A DNA stretch of 40,447 nucleotides from DATEMK01 sp035275625. GTDB lineage: Bacteria > Bacteroidota > Bacteroidia > AKYH767-A > OLB10. Positions 26,400-34,129 of the stretch are shown in pieces; the stretch's first letter is position 1; each line of letters opens with the position of its first letter. A program made the translations under genes and the position numbers. The notes under the pieces are model-generated. The model was not told where the DNA came from and did no database searches. It saw only the letters and a program-made list of their open reading frames with translations. The DNA is taken from the NCBI GenBank assembly GCA_035275625.1, contig DATEMK010000401.1, positions 1 to 40,447 of the forward strand, given 5' to 3'.

Positions 26400-29153
26400 T
26401 CACCTCCGGTTCACCTTCACATCCAACCCTCCATTACTATCAAATTTATTCAACCGGTATTTAAAAGACAGCATTACATACCTGCCGATAATGTTTGATT
26501 GCCTTTGCTGCAGATAATTCATTTCACTGATGCGGCTGATACCGGTATTTTTATTCAGGATGTCAAATGCCTCTAATGTGAGTACGCCCCTGTTTGATTT
26601 AAGAAAATAACGGGACACTTCTGCCCTTAACAAAGGTACACTGACACTTTCATTAAAGCTGCGCGCATTATATTGGGTTACATCGGCAGTAGCAGAAAAA
26701 TGCCAGTGATCGTTTGGCGTAAAGCTCAGCTCAGAAAAATAAGTGATATTAAAATAATTGTTGTTGAGCGATTGCTCTAAGGAATATCGCGCATTAGTAA
26801 ACTGTATAGTGCTGCCGGTATTCACATCCCATTTTTCTTTTTTCCGGTTATCAAAGCTCAATGTCAGTTCATGAATGAAATTTGTATTGATGTTTTGAAT
26901 TCCGTTTACAAAATTAATTCCGCGGTTATATGTTTCACGGGCGCTTGTATGAATGTTTACTCCCAGCTTGCGAATAGGAGTGGAGAAATCTACATTAGCA
27001 TCAGCCCGGTAATCGTTGCTGACATTTACCAGGGTCAGCGTTTGATTAAAATTATTATCAATAGACCGTGACCAGTTGATTTTATCTTTAGTATATGTTC
27101 CGCCTATTCCTGCAAAAACAGAAGTGAATGAAAACTGGTCGAACATAATCCAGTTTAACTGTAGGGTATGAAGATGCTCAGGTTTTAAATTTCGGTTTCC
27201 TCTAAAAATTTGAAGCGGGTTCATATTATCAGCAACCGGGAGTAATTGCTGTGCATCGGGAGCGTTGACATACGATTCATAAAACGCACGCAGCCGGTGG
27301 CTTGTTCTGTATTCATTCTCCCATGATAATCGCGGAATAAAATAAAAAACATTGCTGTTGATTTTTTCTTCTTCGTTCAATATATTGCTCATTCGTCCGG
27401 TTTCAATCCGTGCAGTAAAATTAAACTGCGTTTTATCACTGCTTTTTTTAAAGCTTAATGCCGGGCGCAGCCATTGATACTCATTTCTGAAACGCGGACT
27501 TAGCGAATCAATAATTACCTCATTGCCAGGAGGAGTTCCCTGCTGACGGTTCAGGGTTTCATCGGAAGCGCCTGCTTTTATTTCAGGAACTATATACCAT
27601 TCATTCATTATTTTTCGGGTAACGGATACGTTAGCCGAATACCTTATGTTGTCCGATTTTTTTTCCCGGAAACGGTTTTCAATTAACAATTCGTTTGACG
27701 CAAAATATTGAGTAAGATTTTGCCATTCATTTTTTGTAAGATTGTGTGAGCCGGAAACATCTCCTCCCAGCTTAAACAGTTTCCAGTTACCGTTTCCTTT
27801 TTTGAGATAGGAGAGATGAGCGTTTCCTGAAACACCGTCTGCATCATCACTTGTTGTGCTGTTCAGGCTATTTACCAGCGTTTCATCTGCATAATTTTCT
27901 GCAATTGATTTTGCATTGTTGCTTCCGTTATTCAACGATGCGCTTCCGTTCAGAATAAGGTTCTGTGTTGAATCCATTTTATTCCGCCAGCCGAGATTAA
28001 AACGGTGCGCCCGGTTTTTATCTTTTTCATCCAGCGTTTCATTCATAGTAAATGAATTACCAGGAGTGAAATTCTGAGTAGTTGTTTCCTCGTAAAGTTT
28101 TTTATCAGCGCCATTACCAAGATAGCTGATGTTAAAACGGTTGTCTTTTTTTCTTTCATACGTATAGTTCAATCCTCCGGCACCGGACGTAATCAGTCCC
28201 GTAACCGGCTGCCCGAAATTGATGGGAAAACTGCCATCATCTTCTATCGTCATCCTGAAATCACTTCCGCCATTCATCATGCTTCGTATGCCGCCATTAA
28301 AATCAAGATAGTCACGGAAGGTAAAACCAAACTGGTTTATATTGTTCAGCATTCCTAAAACCGCAAACTGACTTTGCCTGGTGAAACGGTATGCTTTCGC
28401 TGAAGCCTGGTAATGGGAATCCGTTCCGCCTCCCGCCTGTATATCACCCAGCCAGGCGCTTTTCTTATTGTCTTTTAAAAGAAGGTTGATTGTTTTATTT
28501 CGCGTGCCGTCATCTATACCTGTCAATTCAGCTTCGTCAGATTTTTTATCATACACCTGCACTTTGCTCACCGCATCAGCAGGAAGATTTTTTGTTGCAA
28601 CTTTCGGATCATTTCCAAAAAATTCTTTTCCGTCTACCAGAACATTTTTTACATCTTCTCCCTGCGCTTTAATATTTCCGGCCCTGTCCACTTCCACACC
28701 AGGCAGCTTCTTCAGCAAATCCTCCGCTGCGGCATCCGGTTTTGTTTTATAAGAATCTGCATTGTATTCAACAGTATCTTTCTTAATGAGAATTGGGATA
28801 CGCTCAGCCGTTACTTCCGCTTCTTTCAGATCAATGGAATTTGGGTTCATGACCAGCGCACCCACATCATTATTTTCAAAAGGAATTTTTATGTTCCTGT
28901 AAATAGTTTTGTATCCTATAAAAGCTGTTTGCAATAAATAATCTCCTGCCGAAATATTTTTGATTTCAAAATGCCCTTCCGTATTCGTAATTCCATAAAA
29001 TGCAAGCGTGGAATCTTCCGGGTGCAATAACGTAATAGTGGAATACGCAAGCGGTGCACCTTTATCATCAACAACTTCGCCCCGCAAGTTCAGCTGTTGT
29101 GCATATAGCTGGGAAGAAAAAAACAAAAGGAAGATCAGTAAACGTATTTTCAT
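26400..29153 (-). CDS. TonB-plug outer-membrane beta-barrel protein
   Basis: A 917-residue outer-membrane protein. Signal peptide (1-18), then a carboxypeptidase-regulatory-like domain (about 20-105; LRGEVVDDKGAPLAYSTITLL), a TonB-receptor plug (about 110-240; KPDAAAEDLLKKLPGVEVD, NVLVDGKEFFGNDP), then a long beta-barrel ending in SFKYRLNKFDS. This is the 'outer membrane beta-barrel family 3' architecture, which looks like a TonB-dependent receptor but whose cargo is usually unknown. It follows the GLPGLI gene by 13 bp on the same strand, and that pairing recurs in Bacteroidota. No SusD partner is nearby, so polysaccharide uptake is not indicated. Confidence 0.87.
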   Translation of the reverse strand: MKIRLLIFLLFFSSQLYAQQLNLRGEVVDDKGAPLAYSTITLLHPEDSTLAFYGITNTEGHFEIKNISAGDYLLQTAFIGYKTIYRNIKIPFENNDVGALVMNPNSIDLKEAEVTAERIPILIKKDTVEYNADSYKTKPDAAAEDLLKKLPGVEVDRAGNIKAQGEDVKNVLVDGKEFFGNDPKVATKNLPADAVSKVQVYDKKSDEAELTGIDDGTRNKTINLLLKDNKKSAWLGDIQAGGGTDSHYQASAKAYRFTRQSQFAVLGMLNNINQFGFTFRDYLDFNGGIRSMMNGGSDFRMTIEDDGSFPINFGQPVTGLITSGAGGLNYTYERKKDNRFNISYLGNGADKKLYEETTTQNFTPGNSFTMNETLDEKDKNRAHRFNLGWRNKMDSTQNLILNGSASLNNGSNNAKSIAENYADETLVNSLNSTTSDDADGVSGNAHLSYLKKGNGNWKLFKLGGDVSGSHNLTKNEWQNLTQYFASNELLIENRFREKKSDNIRYSANVSVTRKIMNEWYIVPEIKAGASDETLNRQQGTPPGNEVIIDSLSPRFRNEYQWLRPALSFKKSSDKTQFNFTARIETGRMSNILNEEEKINSNVFYFIPRLSWENEYRTSHRLRAFYESYVNAPDAQQLLPVADNMNPLQIFRGNRNLKPEHLHTLQLNWIMFDQFSFTSVFAGIGGTYTKDKINWSRSIDNNFNQTLTLVNVSNDYRADANVDFSTPIRKLGVNIHTSARETYNRGINFVNGIQNINTNFIHELTLSFDNRKKEKWDVNTGSTIQFTNARYSLEQSLNNNYFNITYFSELSFTPNDHWHFSATADVTQYNARSFNESVSVPLLRAEVSRYFLKSNRGVLTLEAFDILNKNTGISRISEMNYLQQRQSNIIGRYVMLSFKYRLNKFDSNGGLDVKVNRR

Positions 29154-29166
29154 TTTTCAAAGAAGA

Positions 29167-29919
29167 TTAGTTCCTGACTTTAATTATCACGTTTCCATTG
29201 CCGCCAAACTCCTGCTGCATCTCTTTTCTTTTTTCTTTCTTAATTTTTTCAAATTGCTCCTTGGTTACTTTCTTTCCTTCTGTCGGCTGAACCATTATTT
29301 TAGCATCAAAGTCTTTCAGGTCAACAGTAGTTGCGGTGATCACAACTTTACCGCTGTCAATATCTGCAGCTAAAATGAGTCCGGGTAAATTTGCGTAACC
29401 GTTAGGTCCTGTTGAAACAGGTATTGCTGAAGTGAACCAGGCGACAACTTTTTTGGCTGAGTCTTTCAGCACCGCTTCCTGGCAGGGATAATTCAAAATC
29501 ATTTTCTGGTTACCCGTCATCTTCCATTCCATCGTTTTCAAATCACTTTCAATTAAAAACATCCGCGACATAAAATCACGCTGTTCAATTTTTTTATTGT
29601 TTTTTAAATCACAATAAACTTTATCATCCGGTTCATTCATTTTAATCATCACCTGTCCGCCATCACCAGATGTCTGCTCTATGTCCTGGCTTTTTTTCCT
29701 GGCTTTGTCATTTTGATAAAACGATGCATCCTGTGTGAAATACAATTCTTTTTGCAGGGTACGCTCTTTCGGCAGAGAGTTCATCATATCTTCGTTACCG
29801 TTGCCTTCCAATTTAATTTGCAGCTTTACTTTTTCATCGTAAGCTATTTTTCCGGTTGTTTGTGCAGTGGCAAAGCATGCTATTGCAACCGCTGAAAGTG
29901 TCAGAATTATTTTTTTCAT
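29167..29919 (-). CDS. GLPGLI family protein
   Basis: A 250-residue exported protein with a signal peptide (MKKIILTLSAVAIACFATAQ). The family signature appears as YANLPGLILAADIDSG (about 177-192), with the usual preceding core (MEWKMTGNQKMILNYPCQEAVLK...VVAWFTSAIPVSTGPNGY). The family is periplasmic and of unknown function. It precedes the beta-barrel gene by 13 bp, so the two are very likely co-transcribed, from a promoter with a perfect -7 element (29944-29937). Confidence 0.88.
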   Translation of the reverse strand: MKKIILTLSAVAIACFATAQTTGKIAYDEKVKLQIKLEGNGNEDMMNSLPKERTLQKELYFTQDASFYQNDKARKKSQDIEQTSGDGGQVMIKMNEPDDKVYCDLKNNKKIEQRDFMSRMFLIESDLKTMEWKMTGNQKMILNYPCQEAVLKDSAKKVVAWFTSAIPVSTGPNGYANLPGLILAADIDSGKVVITATTVDLKDFDAKIMVQPTEGKKVTKEQFEKIKKEKRKEMQQEFGGNGNVIIKVRN

Positions 29920-29936
29920 GTCCTTTATTTTTTTGA

Positions 29937-29944
29937 CAAATGTA
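29937..29944 (-). promoter_or_regulatory. -7 element of the GLPGLI operon
   Basis: On the minus strand TACATTTG is a full TAnnTTTG match, placing the transcript start about 12 nt before the GLPGLI start codon. A -33 TTTG is not evident, so activator help is possible. Confidence 0.5.
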
Positions 29945-29980
29945 GACGCGGAAATCTTCCATTGATGTTAACAGAACTAT

Positions 29981-30004
29981 AATTAAGGTTAATTAAGGTT
30001 AATT
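29981..30004. promoter_or_regulatory. Tandem 10-bp repeat upstream of the GLPGLI operon
   Basis: AATTAAGGTT occurs twice in tandem, followed by AATT. The copies are one helical turn apart and lie about 40-65 bp upstream of the -7 element. AAGGTTAAT within each copy matches 8 of 9 LytTR consensus positions, but the spacing is half that usual for LytTR sites. Confidence 0.35.
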
Positions 30005-30081
30005 GATCCCCATCGTTGCAAATGAGAATGAAAGAGGGAATGGTAAAACTATTCACTGTTCACTATTCACTATTCACTAAC

Positions 30082-30150
30082 AAAGTTGTGCTTTATCATG
30101 AGATGAACCAGGGTAATAGTTTGGAGGACGATTTTGGGGTGTTGGTTTGA
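30082..30150 (+). repeat. Repeat R1, copy I
   Basis: The frame reads VVLYHEMNQGNSLEDDFGVLV then TGA. It aligns with R1 copies IV and V without gaps. The following 45 bp (to 30195) match the sequence after copy III. Upstream it begins abruptly after a TTCACT microrepeat. Confidence 0.75.
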
Positions 30151-30193
30151 AATTGTTTGAGGGGACAAAGAATTGCGAAAACATCCTGGTCCC

Positions 30194-30230
30194 TCACACA
30201 CAGGCAGCCCCGTCAGTCGGGGAGGAGAAG
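30194..30230 (+). repeat. Repeat R3, copy 1
   Basis: CACACAGGCAGCC followed by CCCCGTCAGTCGGGG (itself a small hairpin). It corresponds to the copies at 32733-32770 and 33909-33943. In this copy and the one at 32733 it follows R1 at the same distance. Confidence 0.55.
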
Positions 30231-30262
30231 GGGATGAAAACGTGCGCTTTTTATTTTTTTAA

Positions 30263-30270
30263 TACTTTTG
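30263..30270 (+). promoter_or_regulatory. -7 element of the kelch T9SS gene
   Basis: TACTTTTG is a full TAnnTTTG match, 30 bp before the ATG at 30301. It overlaps the TTG at 30268, which is therefore an unlikely start codon. Confidence 0.5.
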
Positions 30271-30300
30271 CTTGTTATTAACCCTTTAAAAAAAATCAGG

Positions 30301-31518
30301 ATGAAAAAGATTTTGCTTATTGCAGCAATTATTTTATTAAATAGTGTTGCCAAAGCGCAAACATATGTATGGACTCAGAAAGCAAATTTTGGGGGAGGCG
30401 GCAGGTATGCGGGTGCCGGCTTCTCTATAGGAACCAAAGGTTATATCGGAACAGGTATAACGCATGTTGGAAGTGTTTACACATATCATAATGATTTCTG
30501 GGAATGGGACCAGGCAACTAATGTGTGGGCGCAAAAAGCCAACTTTGCGGGTCCTCCACGATATGGTGCAAGCGGTTTTGCAGTTGATCAAAAAGGATAT
30601 ATTACTTTAGGATGGGTTCCCCAGCTTAATGATTTATGGGAATATAATCCTTTAACAAATACCTGGCTTCAGAAAACAAATTTTGGAGGTTCAGCAAGGT
30701 ATGATGCAGCAAGTTTTGTTATAAATAATTTTGCTTACATTGGTACAGGCTATGCACCCTATAAAAAAGACTTCTGGAAATATGATATAACTAATGATAC
30801 GTGGACGCAAGTAGCCGATATAGGAGGACAACCCAGATCAACAGCAACCGGGTTTTCTGTTGGTAACTATGGATATGTTGCCTGTGGGGGGCAACAATTT
30901 ACACTATATACAAACCATTTGTGGCAATATGATGCCATTGCCAACACGTGGATACAAAAGGCAAATTTTCCCGGCCCGGCAAGGACAGCCGCATCGGCAT
31001 TTGCATTTAACGGGAAAGGATATGTAGGTGTAGGCTGTACTGATGTATCAGTTTTTACTGATTTTTATTCTTACGATCCCCCAACCGATGCCTGGTCGCC
31101 AATTGCAGGCTTTCCGGGGCAAGGATTGATAAAAACTGTAACATTTTCCATTGGCAATCGTGGTTACATGGGTACCGGCTCAGATGATATTTATAATGGA
31201 GGTATAGACAGAGCTGAATTTTGGGAGTATGGTCCGGTTACAACAAGTGTTGAAGAAAATGATATTTCAAACGATATTTCTATTTTTCCGAATCCTGTAA
31301 ACGACAAGTTTTTTGTACGCTTCAAAAAAAATGTTTCCGGACAACTGACCATTTCTCTTTTTGATTTAAATGGCAGGTTAATTAAATCACAAAATTTAAA
31401 ATTACAGGGTAATGAAATTGAATTTTCAACTTCAGAAATTAAAGGAGGAAATTATTTGCTGGAAATTCTGAATAAGAGTGAAGCACCGCTCCTGAGAAAA
31501 AATATCTTTATTCAATAA
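30301..31518 (+). CDS. Kelch-repeat T9SS type A protein
   Basis: A 405-residue secreted protein. Signal peptide (MKKILLIAAIILLNSVAKAQ), six kelch-type blades (about 22-320; recurring W..KANFGG..R...A.F..G..GYIGTG followed by DFWEWDxxTNxW), and a type A sorting domain (about 328-405: ISIFPNPVNDKFFVRF...LFDLNGRLIKSQ...KGGNYLLEIL...KNIFIQ). Six blades fit a closed propeller. No active site is identifiable; binding of a surface partner or polymer is likely. The ATG 30301 is preferred over an upstream TTG at 30268 because it gives a clean signal peptide and is preceded by AGG. Confidence 0.87.
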   Translation: MKKILLIAAIILLNSVAKAQTYVWTQKANFGGGGRYAGAGFSIGTKGYIGTGITHVGSVYTYHNDFWEWDQATNVWAQKANFAGPPRYGASGFAVDQKGYITLGWVPQLNDLWEYNPLTNTWLQKTNFGGSARYDAASFVINNFAYIGTGYAPYKKDFWKYDITNDTWTQVADIGGQPRSTATGFSVGNYGYVACGGQQFTLYTNHLWQYDAIANTWIQKANFPGPARTAASAFAFNGKGYVGVGCTDVSVFTDFYSYDPPTDAWSPIAGFPGQGLIKTVTFSIGNRGYMGTGSDDIYNGGIDRAEFWEYGPVTTSVEENDISNDISIFPNPVNDKFFVRFKKNVSGQLTISLFDLNGRLIKSQNLKLQGNEIEFSTSEIKGGNYLLEILNKSEAPLLRKNIFIQ

Positions 31519-31549
31519 TTTAAAAAAACAGAACACACCTCAAGGCAAT

Positions 31550-31589
31550 TGTCCCGATGACTCGTACAAATGTACACGTCATCGGGACA
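31550..31589 (+). terminator. Strong 12-bp-stem hairpin after the kelch gene
   Basis: TGTCCCGATGAC and GTCATCGGGACA pair perfectly; inside, GTAC/GTAC can form a second short stem around AAAT. It begins 31 nt after the stop codon. Only TTT follows on the plus strand, so it may be an mRNA-end stabiliser, a bidirectional terminator or a repetitive palindrome. Confidence 0.6.
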
Positions 31590-31671
31590 TTTACCCTAAA
31601 ATGAAGGCAGTAATCAAGAATTAAAGAAAAACCTTGCTCGCATGAGTGGGGTTTTTTGTTTTGTTCTTGTT

Positions 31672-31796
31672 CGTTTGTGTACTTTCTGAAAATCCTTTCC
31701 GATAGCTTCATAGGAGTCACTTCGGGGCTATATCGAACCTGAACTCAGAAACTTTCGAAATCACAAAGTAAAATTATTTAATATTCTCCCAAAAGG
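31672..31796 (+). repeat. Repeat R2, copy 1 (with insertion)
   Basis: It starts TGTGTACTTTCTGA and ends in the shared block CACAAAGTAAAATTATTTAA followed by TATTCTCCC. Compared with the copies at 32518 and 34130 it carries about 45 extra bases in the loop between TTTCTGA and TCAGAAA; the extra part can itself fold (CGATAGC with GCTATATCG). Confidence 0.65.
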
Positions 31797-31833
31797 AAAA
31801 CTATTCACTTTTAACTTTTAACTATTCACTAAC

Positions 31834-31873
31834 AAAGAGGATTTTGGGGTGTTGGTTTGAAATTGTTTGTGGG
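31834..31873 (+). repeat. Repeat R1, copy II (internally deleted)
   Basis: After the microrepeat ending ATTCACTAACAAAG (also present before copy I) the sequence jumps to the end of R1: GAG GAT TTT GGG GTG TTG GTT TGA (EDFGVLV and stop), then the AAATTGTTTG tail. About 45 bp between AACAAAG and AGGATTTT, present in copy I, are missing. Confidence 0.65.
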
Positions 31874-31892
31874 GAAATAAATAATGCCAAAG

Positions 31893-32489
31893 TTATTTTT
31901 TGAAAACAATTTGTCCGCAGGGAATTAATGCAGAATCGAGTTGTGGTTCAATCAGTATTTTATAGACAAGGTTTTGTCCATTGATGAACAGTTTTGAACG
32001 GGCGCTTCCAAATGCAGGATAAAGAAGTGCTCCTGTATATAAAATATAATCTTGCTTTGGCTGAAGAGTTATTTTCAGAAATGTCGGTTTGCCCAGGCAT
32101 GTATCTAAAAAGGATTCTACTCCTGTAATGCCATAATTATAAACCTCTTCATGTTTGTCAGGTGTCATTGAGCGTGGGAACAAAAAAACTTTTACATACC
32201 TGTCTGATGTTGGTATGTTAAGGGACGGAATGCTGTCATTTGGTATCAGCAATACAGAATCATTGGAAAAATTAATGGTTAACTCTGCCTGCACAACTGT
32301 GTCGTTGATTATATGTGTCTTAAATATTCTAAACCCAAACTCCTTTCCGGTGGAATCGGTGTAATTACTTCCCCTTGGACCACGGGTTAGTATTTTAATA
32401 CCGTGGTGTCTGTCGTAATGCGAAGTATTGTCGGAACAGGAATAAATAAAGATCAAAAAAATTAGTATGATAGTGTATGGTCTTGGCAT
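31893..32489 (-). CDS. Hypothetical lipoprotein
   Basis: A 198-residue lipoprotein of unknown function. The N-terminus MPRPYTIILIFLIFIYSC has a signal peptide ending in a lipobox (IYSC, lipidated Cys18), followed by SDNTSHYD. The mature part is mostly beta-strand (VVQAELTINFSNDSVLLIPN, YVKVFLFPRSMTP, FLKITLQPKQDYILYTG, LVYKILIEPQLDSALIPCG), consistent with a small beta-sandwich on the membrane surface. No known family was recognised. The R2 repeat directly upstream holds a promoter-like pair (32596-32568) that could drive it. It lies alone between R1 copies II and III. Confidence 0.65.
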   Translation of the reverse strand: MPRPYTIILIFLIFIYSCSDNTSHYDRHHGIKILTRGPRGSNYTDSTGKEFGFRIFKTHIINDTVVQAELTINFSNDSVLLIPNDSIPSLNIPTSDRYVKVFLFPRSMTPDKHEEVYNYGITGVESFLDTCLGKPTFLKITLQPKQDYILYTGALLYPAFGSARSKLFINGQNLVYKILIEPQLDSALIPCGQIVFKK

Positions 32490-32517
32490 TTGTCTTTGCA
32501 GGATCGTCCTACCGAGG

Positions 32518-32596
32518 TTTGTGTACTTTCTGAGTCTCCTTTCGTGAATTCAGAAACTTTCGAAAGCACAAAGTAAAATTATTTAATATTCTCCTA
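32518..32596 (+). repeat. Repeat R2, copy 2
   Basis: TTTCTGAGT and ATTCAGAAA form an imperfect hairpin, followed by CTTTCGAAAG and the block CACAAAGTAAAATTATTTAA. Read on the minus strand, the block gives TTACTTTG preceded 18-19 bp upstream by TTTA, close to a Bacteroidota promoter, pointing at the lipoprotein gene. Confidence 0.7.
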
Positions 32597-32649
32597 AAGC
32601 AAAAACTATTAACTGTTAACTTTTCACTTGTAACTTTTAACTTTTAACT

Positions 32650-32732
32650 AAAAAGTTTAGAGAAGGATTTTGGGGTATTGGTTTGAAATTGTTTGAGGGG
32701 GTACAAAGAATGGCGAAAACATCCTCGTCCCA
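32650..32732 (+). repeat. Repeat R1, copy III (5'-truncated)
   Basis: AAA AGT TTA GAG AAG GAT TTT GGG GTA TTG GTT TGA reads KSLEKDFGVLV and stop. Two of its changes from the other copies are synonymous. The 45-bp tail (AAATTGTTTGAGGGG...CGAAAACATCC) matches that of copy I. Confidence 0.7.
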
Positions 32733-32770
32733 TACACACAGGCTGCCTGTCAGACGAGGACGAGAGGGAG
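32733..32770 (+). repeat. Repeat R3, copy 2
   Basis: CACACAGGCTGCCTGTCAGA followed by CGAGGACGAGAGG. The core CAGGCTGCCTG is palindromic. It is the best-preserved of the three copies. Confidence 0.55.
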
Positions 32771-32871
32771 AGACACAAACAATGATGGAAAGGGAACAAA
32801 TGTTTGTCGCAATATGTCTGCGAAATAAGACTTGAGTTTTTTTGTTTTACTTTCGCTCTCAAAAAGAATTT

Positions 32872-33888
32872 GTGAGAACACGGGTTTTTTATTTATACCT
32901 TATTACTGTTACGCTACTGTCATTGACTTCATGTGATCCTCTTAAAAAGGGCGTTGTTTTCTACAATGCACATGAATATCAAAAAGCAATTGATTTTTTT
33001 TCACAGAAAATTGCTGAACAGAAATATGTTAAAAGATCACTTCTCCTGAGAGCATATGCTCACATGAATTCAGGAGAATACGAGTTGGCAGAAATGGATT
33101 TTGACAGGTTAATAATGGTCAGTGAAATTGTTTATGTATATACATTTTTAAACGAAGCTATATGCTGTCTTTACCTGGGAAAAGTTGATAAAGCGGCCTC
33201 TTTTGTGAAAGACGCCATGAGGGCAGAGGAAGCAAATGCAGTGGCAGCTATGCTCAGGGGATTTATTTATATCTATAATGAAAAATATGAGGATGCGCTG
33301 CGGGATATAAATTTTGCAGGAAAATATATGTCTTACCAGGGGATCCGCTGGTGTGATCGTTCCTGCATTGGTTATTACAAGGCTCTTCTTTATAACAAAC
33401 TGGGAAGATTAGAGGATGCGGTTGATCAATTCAACTCGCTGCAGAAATCAGGAAAGGAATTTGAATACAACTATTATGCTTTGGGATGTTGTTATTTGAA
33501 AAACCGGCAAAAAGAAGCAGCAAATAAATATTTCAAATTATGTATTGACTCGACCGCCAAAAACAGCATCGAGGTTTTTAAAGCTAAAATAAGATTGGGT
33601 TATCCTCCCGATTCGATGCTGACAGCAGGAATGCCTCCTGATAGTGTCATTTTAAATGATACTGCTGTTTCCGAGGCTTATCGTCATTATAATCTTGCCT
33701 GTTATTATTCTTTGAAAAAGGATTACGAAAAATCTGTTTCTTACTTAGCGCAGGCGTTTGAAAAAAATTTTTTTGGTTTGGTATACATCCGGTTGGACTA
33801 TGACATAGAAGAATTGAATAAATATTATGATTTGAATAAATTATATCTTTCGCATGGAAAAAAAATTGTTGTATTTAAAAATTATTAA
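32872..33888 (+). CDS. TPR-repeat lipoprotein
   Basis: A 338-residue protein starting at GTG 32872. MRTRVFYLYLITVTLLSLTSC is a lipoprotein signal peptide with lipobox LTSC (Cys21). Tetratricopeptide-like helix pairs follow: GVVFYNAHEYQKAIDFFSQK, RSLLLRAYAHMNSGEYELAE, AMLRGFIYIYNEKYEDALRD, YKALLYNKLGRLEDAVDQFN, YYALGCCYLKNRQKEAANKY and HYNLACYYSLKKDYEKSVSYL. TPR proteins act as protein-binding scaffolds; the partner is unknown. An upstream TTG (32842) would add ten residues and lies in a promoter-like stretch, so GTG is preferred. It is flanked on both sides by R3 copies. Confidence 0.75.
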   Translation: MRTRVFYLYLITVTLLSLTSCDPLKKGVVFYNAHEYQKAIDFFSQKIAEQKYVKRSLLLRAYAHMNSGEYELAEMDFDRLIMVSEIVYVYTFLNEAICCLYLGKVDKAASFVKDAMRAEEANAVAAMLRGFIYIYNEKYEDALRDINFAGKYMSYQGIRWCDRSCIGYYKALLYNKLGRLEDAVDQFNSLQKSGKEFEYNYYALGCCYLKNRQKEAANKYFKLCIDSTAKNSIEVFKAKIRLGYPPDSMLTAGMPPDSVILNDTAVSEAYRHYNLACYYSLKKDYEKSVSYLAQAFEKNFFGLVYIRLDYDIEELNKYYDLNKLYLSHGKKIVVFKNY

Positions 33889-33908
33889 AGTTTTTTTTGC
33901 GAATCGTC

Positions 33909-33943
33909 ACTCACAGGCTGCCCGTCAGACGAAGACGAGAGGT
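33909..33943 (+). repeat. Repeat R3, copy 3
   Basis: TCACAGGCTGCCCGTCAGAC followed by GAAGACGAGAGG. It matches copy 2 closely but here lies directly before a T9SS tail instead of after R1. Confidence 0.5.
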
Positions 33944-33947
33944 GAGC

Positions 33948-34124
33948 GTCTTCAAAATTGATATTATAAACTCCGGGGGACAAAATGCTGCCAGTAAATC
34001 ATTTGCAGAAAGCCATGAAGAGAATAATTTTGAAATACCGCTTACCGGATTTTCAAAAGGAATTTACCTGTTAAGGATGTATGGCAATGGGAAGGCTCTA
34101 TCTGAAAAATTTATTGTTGAATAA
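33948..34124 (+). pseudogene. Orphan T9SS type A sorting-domain tail
   Basis: The frame reads FKIDIINSGGQNAASKSFAE, continues through LTGFSKGIYLLRMYGNG and ends KFIVE. This is the second half of a type A C-terminal sorting domain (compare ARGVYILEVKS...VVVE). There is no body, signal peptide or start: 5' of it lies repeat R3. It is the surviving end of a lost T9SS gene, and R2 follows its stop codon after a few bases. Confidence 0.7.
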
Positions 34125-34129
34125 AACCT

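Larger units (their letters stand above)
29920..30300. other. Intergenic region I: promoters and first R1 copy
   Basis: These 381 bp separate the divergent GLPGLI and kelch genes. From left to right they hold a minus-strand -7 element, a 10-bp tandem repeat, TTCACT microrepeats (about 30047-30079), repeat R1 (30082-30150), its conserved tail, an R3 copy (30194-30230) and a plus-strand -7 element. No complete gene is seen. Confidence 0.6.
31519..31892. other. Intergenic region II: palindrome, R2 and partial R1
   Basis: These 374 bp between convergent genes contain a strong hairpin (31550-31589), a weaker one (AAAAACC...GGTTTTTT, about 31624-31656), R2 copy 1, a TTCACT/TTAACT microrepeat (about 31801-31834), and a deleted R1 copy. 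No gene is believable here. Confidence 0.6.
32490..32871. other. Intergenic region III: R2, microrepeats, R1, R3
   Basis: These 382 bp between divergent genes are almost entirely repeat: R2 copy 2, TTAACT microrepeats (32604-32649), R1 copy III and R3 copy 2 in the same order and orientation as elsewhere. The last 70 bp hold a weak -7-like TACTTTCG (32849-32856) for the next gene. Confidence 0.6.

Noticed and set aside
26400..29153. A SusC-type polysaccharide uptake receptor
   Set aside because: There is no SusD-like gene beside it; the GLPGLI neighbour and the C-terminal barrel motifs fit the outer-membrane beta-barrel family 3 instead.
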